In this document: positions 1 through 11,140 of the stretch, in pieces | Layout: each line of letters opens with the position of its first letter | Position numbering within the stretch: the first letter of the stretch is position 1 | DNA from: Limnoperna fortunei | Taxonomy: Eukaryota > Mollusca > Bivalvia > Mytilida > Modiolidae | DNA: 64,000 bases | NCBI GenBank assembly: GCA_944474755.1 | Contig: OX104123.1 | Location: 61,683,898 to 61,747,897 of the forward strand | Direction: 5' to 3' | Position numbers and translations under genes: made by a program | The notes under the pieces: generated by a model | What the model was told of the DNA's origin: nothing | Databases searched by the model: none | The model's input: only the letters and a program-made list of their open reading frames with translations

Positions 1-1565
1 AAGCTGAGAATGAGGTATAAACAGCACTTTCAGTTTCGATTTGTGTAGTCTTTTCTGTTGCCATGGTAGTCATTTAAGTGGTGTCATAAGAAAATTTCTG
101 TAAAATTAACCATTTTTTCGTTAATAATATACATATATATTATCCTTTTCAAATTGACCCACCCGCCCCCTTAATAGAATTTATGACATCAACTTGGGTT
201 TAAAAAAGCCATAAATTTGTTTCTGCTTCATCACAATATCCAAAAGCTGTGTTGCAAATTTTCCCAGGTTTGCTTTTTACACCTGTAGGTCGTGGTTTGA
301 GAGTCAGAAAAAATTATTTTTCTTAAAATTACATTGACTTGCATACATTTTCAATGCAAGTTATGAAAAATAATTTGTATGGACTAAACAAATAATTTGT
401 GTTTGGCCGAAAAAAAATCTAACATAGGATCAAAATCCCAGCCCCTTAAATATATTTTTAATGATTTCGAAGTAGAGCGGAAGAAAAAAGGATTTCCACT
501 ATTAAAAATCATGCTTATTTATGATGAAAAAAACATTTTATCAACACAGGTTAACTATTAAGGATGCTCACTCTGAGAACTAGTAAAAATATATTTTTAA
601 CCAACTTAATAAGTAGAGAAGTAGTATAGGCTACATTTTCAATTATGCATTTTGTAACAGGGTCGCGAGAACTACTAATGTTGTAAAAGCACGCAAGTTT
701 AGTATCATTCTGAAAATAGTTTCATGTAAACTAGTGTTGCAGACATGTTTTCCGAGCTATTAAACACGACTTGTAAAGAAGAAATAGTTCAAAAAGTTCC
801 AATGAAATACATAACTGAATTTATAATACTATAATACCAAACAACCAACTCAAAGTAAAAATTAAATGTGTAAGTACGATTCATATGACACTTAACTTTA
901 CGACCTTATCTATTCTAATTATAAAATTTAATTTGATTTGAGGCCAGGTGTCGCAACGTGGAATATCGACTACAACAACATCCAATTAAAAATGAGATGC
1001 TTATGACAGATGTTTTCTCTCGAGTATTGAAGCACTTCGGACTTTATTTTCATTGGTTTACAAAATGACTCAAAGTGATATATCCAATAAAGTATAATAA
1101 TCTTAGCAGGTGTTGAAAACGAAGCCTAAACAACGAAACACGCGATATCTTAATAACTACAAATAAAATTTATTATTCTTTTGTCACAAACAACAAAATA
1201 TCTTTTTCAATATTCTTATTAGTTAGAAAGTGTTGTATTTAATATACCTACTTTGCATTTTATTTTTCGAAACTGATACATGCCGTTCACAAAATCTGTA
1301 TATCAACAAAGCACCCACTTTTGTGTTCATTTTCATTTAATTTAACAAGTAAAGAAATAGAATGCAATACCGTCTGAAACTACGACCATACGATCGCATA
1401 CAAACATCATTGATTCCCTTCATAATAATAACGTCGTCTAATATTATACACCGGTGCCACTGTCAGTACTACATTTGTCAGAGTGCGCAATTTCAGTGAA
1501 ACGACTATCGTTAGAATGGCCAAATATCCCGTTGCTTTTCAAAAACAAAAGCGTAGCTTTCGGAT
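1..1565. other. Left flank of the Polinton, no gene recognised
   Basis: This is AT-rich sequence with short homopolymers and stop codons in all frames. I recognise no coding exon, RNA gene or repeat family. It is the host DNA into which the 24-kb Polinton inserted. It continues logically at 25616, beyond the right copy of the target duplication. Confidence 0.5.
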
Positions 1566-1571
1566 GAACAT
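1566..1571. repeat. Target-site duplication GAACAT, left copy
   Basis: The six bases GAACAT directly precede the left terminus AGTAGTTATA. They recur directly after the right terminus at 25610-25615. A 6-bp duplication is the hallmark of Polinton/Maverick integrase, so these two sites define the element ends to the base. Confidence 0.93.
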
Positions 1572-1885
1572 AGTAGTTATATACAGAGAGTTTTGGGACA
1601 TGAAGCTGCAGCAAACGAAGCTGATGACGTCAAAATTGGCTTGCAGCAGACAGGACAGGTGAGGTAAATCGATTGTCATTAGGTGTAACAATGAAAGCTT
1701 CAAGTTTATTGTTCGTCACGGTTGAATGTCTTCATGAAGCGATTGGACAGGCGTAACAATTAAAGCTTCAAGTTTATTGTTCGTCACGGTTGAATGTCTT
1801 CAGTAGTCTGTAATGCTTCAGATGTCAATAAACTGAAGTCGACAATATAAAACAGATTTGATAAACAATGGTACATGCATATTAG
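1572..1885 (+). repeat. Polinton left terminal inverted repeat
   Basis: It matches the reverse complement of about 25290-25609 almost base for base over the outer 190 bp. Inward it continues with small indels to about 1885. Inside is a direct duplication of a roughly 68-bp unit (about 1684-1746 and 1752-1812), each copy carrying the motif TTCAAGTTTATTGTTCGTCA; the duplication is present in both terminal repeats. A palindromic CRE motif TGACGTCA lies at 1625-1632 and has one substitution in the right copy. A TATAAAA box at 1846-1852 faces inward towards the macro-domain gene. Confidence 0.93.
1846..1852 (+). promoter_or_regulatory. TATA box in left TIR, upstream of macro-domain gene
   Basis: TATAAAA lies 96 bp upstream of the ATG at 1948. 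Similar TATAAAA boxes precede the PC4-like, polymerase, ATPase and Cys/His genes of the same element, so this fits a pattern. Function is inferred from position only. Confidence 0.45.
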
Positions 1886-1947
1886 ATATGAATTGAATTC
1901 GACTCATGAGTAAAAGATTTTGTCCTTAAAAGCACTTTTTATTGAAG

Positions 1948-2504
1948 ATGAAAGTTAAATTTATTTCTGGATATCTATTGAACGTTAAGGGGGTAGACGC
2001 TATTGTTCATCAAGTAAACTGTCTTTGTGTAAAGTCACATGGATTGTCAAAAAAGATTGCAGATAGGTTTCCTTGGGCGGATATATATTCGAAACGTCGT
2101 GCAGAAGGTAATAGAAATATACCAATTGTCGAAGATAGAGGAATACCAGGCACGGTTAAGATTTTTAGGTCCCAGAACGTCCACATATCGTTTGTTTTTT
2201 AAGTCAGTGGGATTTTGGAGTACCTAATCAATCTTTTAGAAGTATTTCACCATATAAAGATACGAAACATAATAGACTAGTTTGGTTTCGTCAGTGTTTA
2301 GAAGAATTGAACGCATTAAATATTTGTTCAGTCGCAATACCCGATCATATTGGGTGCGGACTTGCTGGAGGTGATTGGAATACATATCTACGTATTATTG
2401 ACGATTTTGCAGAAGCCAGCGGAATAGAATTTATAATCGTTACACTGAATGAATCAGCTGGCTGCAATTTTGGAGGACCACCTATGAAACTGTACAACCA
2501 TTAA
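1948..2504 (+). pseudogene. Macro-domain (ADP-ribose-binding/hydrolase) protein, frameshifted
   Basis: Macro domains bind or remove ADP-ribose; viral versions counter host ADP-ribosylation signalling. Here the N-terminal half (from ATG 1948) carries the typical VDAIVHQVNC and SHGLSKKIADRFP motifs. The C-terminal half, in another frame, carries IPDHIGCGLAGGDW and a following helix, matching the Appr-1-p phosphatase (Poa1-like) subgroup. The two halves are separated by a single-base shift near 2165-2175; otherwise order, spacing and total length (about 185 codons) fit one complete domain. An alternative upstream TTG at 1942 exists, but ATG 1948 gives the better start. It is the first gene inside the left TIR and is an accessory, not core, Polinton gene. 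The broken frame may be decay or an assembly error. Confidence 0.82.
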
Positions 2505-2512
2505 TTGCTTGG

Positions 2513-2520
2513 TATAAAAA
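2513..2520 (+). promoter_or_regulatory. TATA box upstream of PC4-like gene
   Basis: TATAAAAA lies immediately after the macro-domain stop (2504) and 41 bp before an ATG at 2561 that opens a short reading frame leading towards the PC4-like domain. Assigned by position and similarity to the other TATA boxes in the element. Confidence 0.4.
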
Positions 2521-2560
2521 ATCTCCCAATACGTGTTCATTCATTTCAATAAAAGATGCA

Positions 2561-3011
2561 ATGATAGCCAGACAAAATTCATGCGACAGCATGTCACATA
2601 CAGTACCTAGTTTGAGATCGAGTTTCAGTTCGTTGTACAAGAACTACGACTTCCATTTGGATATACTGAAAATGACTGGCATTATAGTGCTTGTCTATTT
2701 GTAATTGCTAATATTGCAGCCATAATAATCTGCACGTTTGTAAAAATGAAACGGATTGCATCAGGCTTGTAACAGCAGACCAACCCCCCAATAACACTTT
2801 GTGTAGTTATATAAAACGATATGCACTTCCCGAGGGTTATTTCGTAACTGTGTGTTCATACCGCGGAGATGTGAGAATAGATGTTAGAAAATTCATCGGA
2901 GATGAGCCAACAGTTCAAGGATATTTTCTCAACCCTAGACAGTGGAATTATTTGAAAAGACTAAGTCCTCGAATAGACGATTCCATCACTGAAGCAAGGG
3001 CAAAGAACTGA
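2561..3011 (+). pseudogene. PC4/p15-like single-stranded DNA-binding protein
   Basis: The C-terminal open frame (2799-3011, stop TGA) reads as one PC4-like domain: a strand (YFVTVCSYRGDVRIDVRKF), a loop with GDEPTVQG, a further strand, and a helix starting with NPRQWNYLKRL. Eukaryotic PC4/Sub1 proteins bind ssDNA through exactly this strand-strand-helix unit, and PC4-like genes occur in large DNA viruses and some Polintons. No ATG opens the 2799 frame. The frame runs open upstream for at least 25 codons, and an ATG at 2561 in another frame sits just after a TATA box, so a frameshifted N-terminus is likely. A role in replication or transcription of the element is inferred. Confidence 0.65.
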
Positions 3012-3529
3012 CAGGCTGTAGTAACATCTATTGAAATAAAACATTATATATTTTTGTGTGTCAAGTTTTGTCATTTAAACGTGTGACCTTACCTAACCTC
3101 AAAATAGGGCGACCGAAAGTCCCGCATTAAACGATTACAATCATAAAATTTGCAAACATTGAATTTCTATATCATTTAAAGCAGATGTTTTTTTTAAATT
3201 TGTCCGCAGTAATTGACCTTTTAGATAGGGAAACAAATAAATGAGTACAGTTTACTACAGCTCTATGCAAATGAAATGGAATGTTTTCACATCTTTTAAT
3301 ATAACATTGTCGTTACACTATATAAATATATCACACATCAAAGGGTCTTCATCAATCGAAATGTCACCTGTCAACTTTCTGAGCGAACCAAACAGTAATG
3401 ACCACATAAAGAAACAATTTTTTAGCATTTGTCAAACAACCACACAATAGCTATGAAACAAGGTCTACATTTGTTTAAAACACGGACAGACAACTTAAGA
3501 AAAGACAGAAAAAAAGTTGTAGAAAAGCA
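3012..3529. other. Intergenic Polinton sequence without a recognisable gene
   Basis: AT-rich. A 69-codon open frame at 3241-3450 has no recognisable motif, so I do not call it. The stretch leads into the tandem repeat that starts near 3530. Confidence 0.4.
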
Positions 3530-5460
3530 AAACAAATAAACAGAGTTTGTAAGATTTCAAATTGAACATCGTGTTATGTTTAAAAAAAATAAAATAAACT
3601 TCCTGAAATGTTGAATAAAAACTAGAGGCTCCCAGGAGCCTGTATCGCTCACCTGAACCTGAAACCAAACAACCCTTTTCTATACAGCTTTTCTTTGCTA
3701 TAAGGAATTGCCCAACACTTCTGCAAAAGTCATAATAATTCCTATAAGGAGGAGCTTTTGATGCTTAGAGGGAGAAGGGAGGTTCACTTCAAATTTGCTG
3801 TACCTGTTATACTTTTTTAACTATCAGTCGAAAACTCTCTTGACTCCCCCCCCCCCATTTTCTATTTTAAGCTAACGTAGCTATATAGGTAGTCAGGTGT
3901 CATGATTTCCACAATTTTGGTAGAGGACATCCTAAAGATGATGTGTGCAATGTTTCAAAGCAGTCCTTTCATGGGTTAAAGAGGAGAAGATTTTTTAAAA
4001 TCAATTAAAATTGATTAAAAAAAATGTTCAATGAGAATAATTAATAAACGGTTCATCAGACAATCTTGACCCCAAGTCATTTTTGTAGCCCTCATAGAGC
4101 AGAACAATTAAGCAATACTAACTTTTTCTCTAGTTCAAATAGTTTTCAAGATTTTAAGGCAAAAATGTCAAAAATAATCAATTTTGACAATTAAAGGGCA
4201 ATAACTCCTATAAGGAGTCCTCATACAACTTCAACCCAATGGAGTGTTTCGTAGAGCTTTTGATGCCGGCCATGTTGGTTAATCTGCAGCCATGGTTGAT
4301 GCAAGCTTGGTTAAGGACATTTGACGGATGATGTGTACAAAGTTTCAAAGCAGTACTTTCAGTGGTTTCAGAGGAGAAGATTTGAAAAAATCAATTAAAA
4401 CCTATTAAAATAAACAGTTTAAGGGGAATAACTCTTAAACGTGTAATCATACAATCTTGACCCTAAGGCAATTTTGTAGCCCTCATAGAGCAGAACAATT
4501 AAGCAATGCTAACTTTTTCTCTAGTTCTAATAATTTTCAAGATTTTGAGGCAAAATGGCTAAAATCAACAATTTCGACAATTAAAGGGCAATAACTCCTA
4601 TAAGGAGTCATCATACAACTTCAACCCAATGGAGTGTTTCGTAGAGCTTTTGATGCAGATGAAGACTTGTCTCTTAGGTTTTCCTGTATCTGTTACACTT
4701 TTTTAAATATAAGCCAAAAACTGTATTTTACCGCCCCCCCCTTCCCCATCCAATTTTTAGCCATGGTGGCCAGGTTGGTTAATCTGCAGCCATGGTTGGT
4801 GCAAACTTGGTTGAGGACATTTGACAGATGATGTGTACAAAGTTTCAAAGCAGTACTTTCAGTTGTTTCAGAGGAGAAGATTTTAAAAAATCAATTAAAA
4901 CCGATAGCTCACCTGAGGTGAGCTAAAAATTAACAGAGTTTGTAATATTTCAAATTGAACATAGTGTTATGTTTAAAACAAAAATTTAAATAAACTTCCT
5001 GAAATGTAAATAAAAAGTTTTATTGAAGCAAAACAAATAAACAGGTTTTTGTAAGATTTCAAATTGAACTTGGCGTTATATTAACAAAAAACTTGGCGTA
5101 TTGTTAGAAAAAAAAACAAACAAACAAATAATAAAAAAGAACTTCCTGAAATGTTGAATAAAAAAAATTAACAGAGTTTGTAATATTTCAAATTGAACAT
5201 AGTGTTATGTTTAAAACAAAAATTTAAATAAACTTCCTGAAATGTAAATAAAAAGTTTTATTGAAGCAAAACAAATAAACAGGTTTTTGTAAGATTTAAA
5301 ATTGAACTTGGCGTTATATTAACAAAAAAACAAACAAACAAAAAATAAAAAAGAACTAACTGAAATGTTGAATAAAAAAAAACTTAACAGACTTTGTAAG
5401 ATTTCAAATTGAACATTGAAGTTATGTTTTAAAAAAAAATATAAAATTAAACTCTGCGAG
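3530..5460. repeat. AT-rich tandem array split by a later insertion
   Basis: A unit beginning AACAGAGTTTGTAAGATTTCAAATTGAACA-type sequence and running through AAACTTCCTGAAATGT is present at about 3530-3622, 4930-5160, 5165-5370 and 5390-5460. The two central copies form about 235-bp higher-order units with a second half carrying AACTTGGCGTTATATTAACA. The first copy is separated from the rest by the element at 3624-4925, which landed in its A-rich end. The array is non-coding. Confidence 0.75.
3624..4925. mobile_element. Hairpin-ended non-autonomous element, about 1.3 kb
   Basis: The left end carries the palindrome AGGCTCCCAGGAGCCT followed by GTATCGCTCACCTG. The right end is the palindrome TAGCTCACCTGAGGTGAGCTA followed by an A-run, so GCTCACCT recurs inverted at both ends. 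Inside are two to three partial direct repeats with the phrases TTTCAAAGCAGTACTTTCAG (about 4340 and 4850; a variant near 3955) and TTGTAGCCCTCATAGAGCAG (about 4085 and 4475). There is no coding capacity; the open frame at 4634-4831 is incidental. It belongs to the same structural class as the elements near 41.06, 49.86, 56.38, 57.65, 60.21 and 61.70 kb. Confidence 0.72.
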
Positions 5461-5978
5461 ATGTAAAACAACAAAAGTAAAAAACAGAAAAAGGTTCAAA
5501 AAAGCAAGCAAACAAAAACAAAAGAAACGAGAAAAATTTTTTAAAAACATAATTTAAAGCATAGAACTACGACTGATAAACAAATTGTGTAATATTTTTA
5601 TCATTTGGCAAACAACCATAGATTATCTGTAAAACAAATTGTACTATAGAATAAAACATGGAAGGACAAATGTAAAAAAAAAAATTAAAAAAAAATGTTT
5701 ACTACTTACACACTTAAAAAAAGAATACCTATAAGTATTTGCAAATTTGATAGCAATTAAATAACGGATATAGGGTAGTGAACTTGGAGATATTAATGTT
5801 GCTTGTAAAATAAATATTTAGTTCACATGAATGACCATAAATATTAATCATTTAACTAATATGTGAAGAAAACTAAATAACAAACATTTAATGTGCCATT
5901 ACTTGGTAAATACTATAGTAATAAAATAAATTAACTTTGACGTGAACTGTATCTAAAGGAATACAGCTGTATGTAAAT

Positions 5979-6002
5979 TATATATATATATATATATATA
6001 TA
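5979..6002. repeat. (TA)12 microsatellite
   Basis: Uninterrupted TA dinucleotides, followed by AAATATG. It ends 44 bp before the ATG at 6047, so it may serve as a TATA-like element, but that is a guess. Confidence 0.85.
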
Positions 6003-6046
6003 AATATGTACTCATGTTTCTCTGTTATTTTCACTTCTCATTGAAA

Positions 6047-7015
6047 ATGGCAACAGATTCCAGAATGTTTACTGGCAGGGTGATGAATAGCAATTTGCAT
6101 GTTGGGCCATGTGCCATGTGTAAAGAATCTACAGAATGTAAAGACGAAATGCTATCGTTCATTAACTGTTTCTCAACAGTAGAGACGACGATGCTGCCAA
6201 TTGTGGGAAGATTTGTGGTTGGCCTATACCATGGTTGAGTCCACTTACCAGCCAGCCACAGAGAAATGATATTATTTTTTCAGGACAAAAGAATAGTGCA
6301 GGCTCTTTACACTATCACTAAAGAGCAGGGAAACCGTTACAGAAAGGGTCTTGCAATACACATGAACATATGTCGGACAATGGAAAGAAGGTAAGTACTT
6401 TAAATAAGATTTGTCTTCTTTGTTCCACACAAGTTAATTTGGTAATATCAATTGAACGATTTGTCTTTTCGGTATTCTATTGACAATATCTCTACACAAA
6501 AATGATGAATCTTGCATATATTCTCTAATGCTATGGTAAATAGTCCTAACTACAATGAAAATGCTATTGGCAAATTCCACATCAACAAGAAGGTCAGTTG
6601 TATATATCCAAGTAGTATCATACCTTGTAATGATGATCATCTCGAAAGCAAGAAGTTAACAATCTATAGCCGGCACACAATTTTGTGGTTGTTTATTATT
6701 ATGCTTTGTATAAATATTTTACAACATTGTCAATATAATAACACTATTACGCGTATATTTAATGTTCACGATAAATGTATCCATGCACATGCATACATGT
6801 AAACAATATATTGTATCTATTTCAGAAATCGTATTCAAACATTTACTCTCAACCTGCAAAACTGGGGTGAACCACTGCCAGGAATCTTGGAGTACCCAAA
6901 TTCACCCGCAGATTTGGAGTACATAATAGAATTGGACAAAGAGTTAAATCCGCCAAATACACCATCTGAGCACCAACAACCCACTAGATCTCAGGAACCT
7001 CCTAAAAAAATCTAA
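6047..7015 (+). CDS. Spliced Polinton accessory gene of unknown function
   Basis: I do not recognise the family. A first segment from ATG 6047 encodes a short Cys-containing region (HVGPCAMCKEST) and runs to an in-frame TGA at 6236-6238. A second segment (6284-6391) follows a TTTTTTCAG acceptor in the same frame and ends at a strong donor AAGAAG/GTAAGT. The third segment (6827-7015) follows ATTTCAG, restores the frame across the junction and ends in a Pro/Gln-rich tail closing in PPKKI. The stop at 6236 implies either an intron from a donor I cannot place or a nonsense mutation. The gene lies on the accessory-gene arm between the repeat array and the first Tc1 insertion. Splice phases are seen; function is unknown. 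Confidence 0.5.
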
Positions 7016-7506
7016 ACACTAAATGTAATTTTTATTTCTTATATGTTTTAATTTAATATGTTTTGTAAAGCAATATAACACGATCAGTTTCACCTGTCCT
7101 TTTTAATTGAAATACCACTACAGAGACTTAATTAAAATGTATTGTTAATCCCCCCACTTAATATTTTTTTATTATCATAAATATGTATTGTGTATTCATA
7201 TACATACATTTCGGCTACCTTGTTTATATTTTATATTGCTAAATATAGGGGTTTATCTTCTGTTCAGGTGTATGTCACTTTTTAAATATACTATACCCTA
7301 TTTGTTGTTATTTTTTGAATGTCATATATCAATTATTTACAATAAAAAATATTCATGTATATACATTTTGAATCATAATAAACTGTGATTTTACAACCCC
7401 TTGCGGGTATTCTCTGATTAGCAAATAAATCATTTGTTGTTTGTTTGTTTATGGATACCAGAGGAAAACACAGATCCTGGAGTATTGCTGCAAAGTGTTA
7501 ATAATT
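7016..7506. other. AT-rich non-coding stretch
   Basis: 3' flank of the spliced unknown gene, with AATAAA-like signals near 7340 and 7377 that could serve polyadenylation. I see nothing else. Confidence 0.35.
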
Positions 7507-7757
7507 TTGATTTGTTTGTTTGTTTAATGGTGTTTAACGCCATTTTCAGCAATTTTTCAGCTATATCATGACGTTCAGTTTTTATTGGGGGGGGGGGGGA
7601 GAAAAACCCCGACCTGCGGTAGGAAAACGGACGATCCTTGCCAATTAAGATTGGAGTCGAGTACACCCTGTAGTGAAAACCGAACCCGCAATCAGTGTTT
7701 GAAGGCAACGTGATTAATAGTAGACGAACTACCATTACCACTCGACCACCGAGACCC
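7507..7757 (-). mobile_element. tRNA-derived SINE with LINE-like 3' tail
   Basis: Read on the minus strand from 7757, it starts with a tRNA-like head carrying an A-box-like GGTCGAGTGGTA and a B-box-like GGTTCGGTTTTCA. A central domain with CCTACCGCAGGTCGGGGTTTT follows, then the tail ATATAGCTGAAAAATTGCTG...GGCGTTAAACACCATT and (AAAC)n. The same tail motif ends the full-length LINE at about 55548 and the fragment at about 33156, which suggests that the LINE machinery mobilises this SINE. The minus-strand open frame over this stretch is just SINE sequence. Confidence 0.78.
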
Positions 7758-9399
7758 ATAATAGTTTTAAATACACTCTGAAAAAATAATTTCCAATACA
7801 TTGTAACTAACCACAAAAAGAAAGACGGGGAAGTTGAGACATTCTGCGAATATCGTTTCTCTTAAAAAATAACGAACGTGCACATAATCATACACACAAA
7901 TTACAGAGCAGTGTTTAGAATTGCACATTCTGTCCACTAAGCATTAATGATGTCCTGAGAATAGAATGTGTATAACTACAGGCCACAAACATACTTATTT
8001 CACATGTCTGACCAAGCCTGTCCATTTCTGTTGTATCGAGGTTATTACACTCCATCACCATGAAATTTACATCACAATTCGTATGCTTCCAAGTTCAGAC
8101 CGAAAAAGATTTACAAACTTTGTAACAAAGTTAAAAGACCCACATTCGTCGATAAAAACATAATCGTTATTTGTTTGTTATTGTACCGATTTTATATAAA
8201 ACTGTCCATTACACACGTGTTTGACATTTTGTTAATTTGCTTCGCGATATATATTGCTGGAGATAGGCCTCAATTGCATAAGAACGATAGAGTTGTCTCC
8301 CATTTAATTCATAAAGGAAATGTTTTTGTTGTGTATAATTTGCTCTAGTTTTAATTGGAATTTATGTGTTTTGAGCAACAAGTATTTGATAACTAATGTC
8401 ACACCGTTTTTATTATTTTTTTGGTTTACTTTTCGCAAAAACCACACATTTCGAAACTTTCTTTATAATATAATAAAAGGGGGATAAATCAATATATATT
8501 CAATGCCTTTTTTTTCCACAGTTTACTTTTTGTACTTTCCTTACTCATATTATTTTCTGTTCTCTTTATACAACCGCACACGTAAGGGAAAAAACAGAGA
8601 TCAATTCACATTAAATACACAATAATAATGCAACTTATTTTTGTTTTAAATCTCACCGTTAATTTTTTTTAAAAGGTGAATGTGTATTGTCTGTTGTACT
8701 TTGTGACAGTAAACATTTCTAGCAACATATCAAATCTTGTAATGTTTGTGTAGTTTTTCGGTATTTCATGTATTTTTTCATCTAGGTTTCGTATGTTTTA
8801 TATCAGTTATATCTGTTGAAACTATTTTAAGAAATGTTTCAATAAAAATATGGAACACACATTATAAAAACTCATCCAAATAAAAGGAAAAAATATGTCC
8901 CAAAACAATACAAATATTAAAACCATGCCCAAACACAAAATAGTCATTCCAGGTGTCACTGTTTCTAACATGCTATTGTTCTGTACTTAATTATAGACAT
9001 GATTAATATATCGCCATCTGCAAATATCATCAAAACAAGATAACTAAAAATACATTAAAGAAAAATATCGACAAATTGTAAAACTTAATGGGGCGCCAAC
9101 ATGTCTGTCAATGTTTTTGTTTAGTAATAATTTGTGTGTATTTTATGACATATTTAATCATACAATGAATTCTCAACACTTGTTCTCCAAACACCTTGCA
9201 AGGGTGGAACTTGTTTTAAACCAATGGAAAGTGTGTCATCGGTTTGCAGATTTTGGCAATATTTCATAGTTTATCCAATCACAATAATACCCCCGATTTC
9301 CAGATGGAATCAAGACAATTGTTCAAGAGAAACATCTTTTTTGGGGTGGACCTGGTATCATTCCAATGGTTTTCTTTATTTTACTGTTTCATATAAATA
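7758..9399. other. Polinton interior, no gene supported
   Basis: AT-rich. A 65-codon open frame at 7966-8163, rich in Cys and His (TCLTKPVHFCCIEV), is the only candidate and has no recognised match. It could be a remnant of another accessory gene. I see nothing else. Confidence 0.35.
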
Positions 9400-10875
9400 T
9401 ACTACTCAACAAAAAAACGTCCACTTCCTAAAATTGTTCATTATAATATTTTTTTTCAAATCTTTATCTTTTTATTGTTTCCATAAAATTTATACGTTCA
9501 AGCCATCATTCCATTCAAGCAACCAATAAAATCAGTAACGGATACAGAAGAAATCCGGAAAGCTACTTATCCGTCTGTTACCTGTGCTCATGCCTAATCA
9601 ATTAGTTTTTTAATTTACCTGGTGTCAATAATTAGGCTCTATCAAATTGTAAACAATTTGCCATCTTTAAAATTGAGGTAAATCTTTTCAAGTCCATGCC
9701 ACGTCTACTCGAAAATGAGCGTCAACAGGCTGTTGGAATGTTACGTGCTGGTATGACGCATAATGACGTTTCAAACCATTTCCAATGTCCCAAAAAGACA
9801 ATACAGCGACTACTTAATCGTCTCCGACAGACTGGCTCAACAAAGGACAGACCCCGCAGCGGTAGGCCCAAAGTGACGTCAGAACGTCAAGACCGTGCTA
9901 TACGTCTATTGACGTTACGTAACCGTACGATCACTGCGGAAAGCATTGCAAGGCAAACGCCCGGGATCCACAACAACAGAATTTCCGGTCAGACTGTTCG
10001 TAGACGGCTCAGAAGATTTGGTTTACGACCAAGAAGAATTCATAAAGGACCGATGTTAACGCGAGGTCACAGGAGAGCGCGACTTGAGTGGGCCCGTGCA
10101 CGGCGTCGATGGAGGTTACATACCTGGCGGAACATTATCTTTTCTGATGAATCCCGGTTTTCGCTCCGTTTCAGTGATCGCCGAATGAGAGTATACCGTA
10201 GACGGGGTGAACGTTACGCTGACTCGTGTGTCCAGGAAATCGACCGTTTTGGGGGCGGAACTGAACTGAAAATTATTGATGGGAATTTAAATGCTGTGAA
10301 GTACCGAGACGAAATTTTGGATGGTATTGTTCACCCTTTCATTCGACAACATGGATACAACCACGTTTTCCAGCATGATAACGCGAGATGTCATGTGGCC
10401 AGGATCTGTGTTGACTACCTCGAGCAAAATCACCTTCGTGTTCTTCCTTGGCCCGCGTTATCGCCGGATCTGTCGCCTATAGAACATTTATGGGACGAAT
10501 TAGACAGGCGTGTTCGAATGAGACAGAATCAACCGGAAACGCTAAGGGACTTGAGTCGGGCACTTGTAGAAGAGTGGAATAATATGCCTGTGGACCGCAT
10601 CAATACCCTCATAGGTTCTATGCGTCGTAGATGTGAAGCTGTTGTTGTTGCAAATGCTGGACACACACGCTATTAACACCCGCAAGTTGATTTGCAGGAT
10701 GATGACTATGAAGTGTCCGTATTTGCTTTGAAACCAATTAAAATGTTATTGTTTGGTATTGAAATGTTGATAATGTTGTTAAATTTGTAATGTACTCCTT
10801 TGTAATTTACTTTTATGAAAAATAAAATTTTGATAATCCATTAAAGAAGGTGGACGTTTCTTTTGTTGAGTAGTA
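9400..10875 (+). mobile_element. Tc1-like transposon copy A, 1476 bp
   Basis: It is bounded by inverted repeats TACTACTCAACAAAA...CGTCCACTTCC and the matching GGTGGACG...TTTTGTTGAGTAGTA, each flanked by TA. It contains one transposase frame (9696-10676). It is close to identical to copy B at 21391-22902, in the same orientation, so both inserted recently. Its right end now supplies part of a TATATAAA sequence upstream of the gene at 10934. Confidence 0.93.
9696..10676 (+). CDS. Tc1-like DD34E transposase, with a 13-codon deletion
   Basis: The protein cuts and pastes the element at TA sites. The N-terminal paired-type helix-turn-helix region (residues 1-110) includes an arginine-rich linker with the RPRSGRPK hook. 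The catalytic domain has D at FSDESRF (about residue 151), D at QHDNARCH (about 228) and E at PIEHLWDE (about 262), spaced 34 residues apart. The frame is 326 aa and uninterrupted, but compared with copy B it lacks the 13 residues starting SVMVWGG, a conserved core strand, so it is probably inactive. The ATG at 9696 matches the family start. Confidence 0.93.
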   Translation: MPRLLENERQQAVGMLRAGMTHNDVSNHFQCPKKTIQRLLNRLRQTGSTKDRPRSGRPKVTSERQDRAIRLLTLRNRTITAESIARQTPGIHNNRISGQTVRRRLRRFGLRPRRIHKGPMLTRGHRRARLEWARARRRWRLHTWRNIIFSDESRFSLRFSDRRMRVYRRRGERYADSCVQEIDRFGGGTELKIIDGNLNAVKYRDEILDGIVHPFIRQHGYNHVFQHDNARCHVARICVDYLEQNHLRVLPWPALSPDLSPIEHLWDELDRRVRMRQNQPETLRDLSRALVEEWNNMPVDRINTLIGSMRRRCEAVVVANAGHTRY

Positions 10876-10880
10876 TATAA
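10874..10880 (+). promoter_or_regulatory. TATA-like sequence at the Tc1 right junction
   Basis: TATATAA arises where the Tc1 terminus meets its TA target and the following Polinton sequence, 54 bp upstream of ATG 10934. The Polinton probably had its own TATA here before insertion. Assigned by position only. Confidence 0.35.
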
Positions 10881-10933
10881 ATTCCCCTCTACCAAATAGC
10901 GCACACAAAACGATCGCATTTAAAATAACTAAA

Positions 10934-11140
10934 ATGACCTCAAGTTATACCTTTACCAAGAAGCTAAGCCTTAAAGGGAACCTCGAATGTAGGACTCATT
11001 TGGGCAACCAAAACGTCGTAGTGTTAACATTCGTTAACAATAATTTTTATTTAAATTTATACAACAATTCAAACAAAAATCCAGGAAGAATGTCCATGGG
11101 GTATGAGGATTTTGAAGAATTGGTACAATTAAAGGCATAA
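10934..11140 (+). CDS. Small Polinton protein, possibly PC4-like
   Basis: Intact 68-aa frame. A run of beta-strand-like segments (NVVVLTFVNNNFYLNLYNN) is followed by a loop (NKNPGRMSMG) and a helix (YEDFEELVQL). That order resembles the PC4-like domain encoded near 2.8-3.0 kb, so it may be a second ssDNA-binding protein; similarity is by pattern only. The stop overlaps the next start in a TAATG arrangement (11138-11142), which hints at coupled translation. Upstream is the Tc1 junction with a TATA-like sequence. If not PC4-like, it is an unknown small Polinton protein. Confidence 0.6.
   Translation: MTSSYTFTKKLSLKGNLECRTHLGNQNVVVLTFVNNNFYLNLYNNSNKNPGRMSMGYEDFEELVQLKA

Noticed and set aside
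4634..4831. Open frame inside the 3624-4925 element
   Set aside because: Crosses low-complexity and repeat sequence; no motif.
7430..7816. 128-codon minus-strand frame
   Set aside because: It runs through a tRNA-derived SINE; no protein similarity.
9696..10676. Bacterial IS630-type insertion
   Set aside because: The DD34E spacing, TA target and eukaryotic context fit Tc1/mariner of animals.
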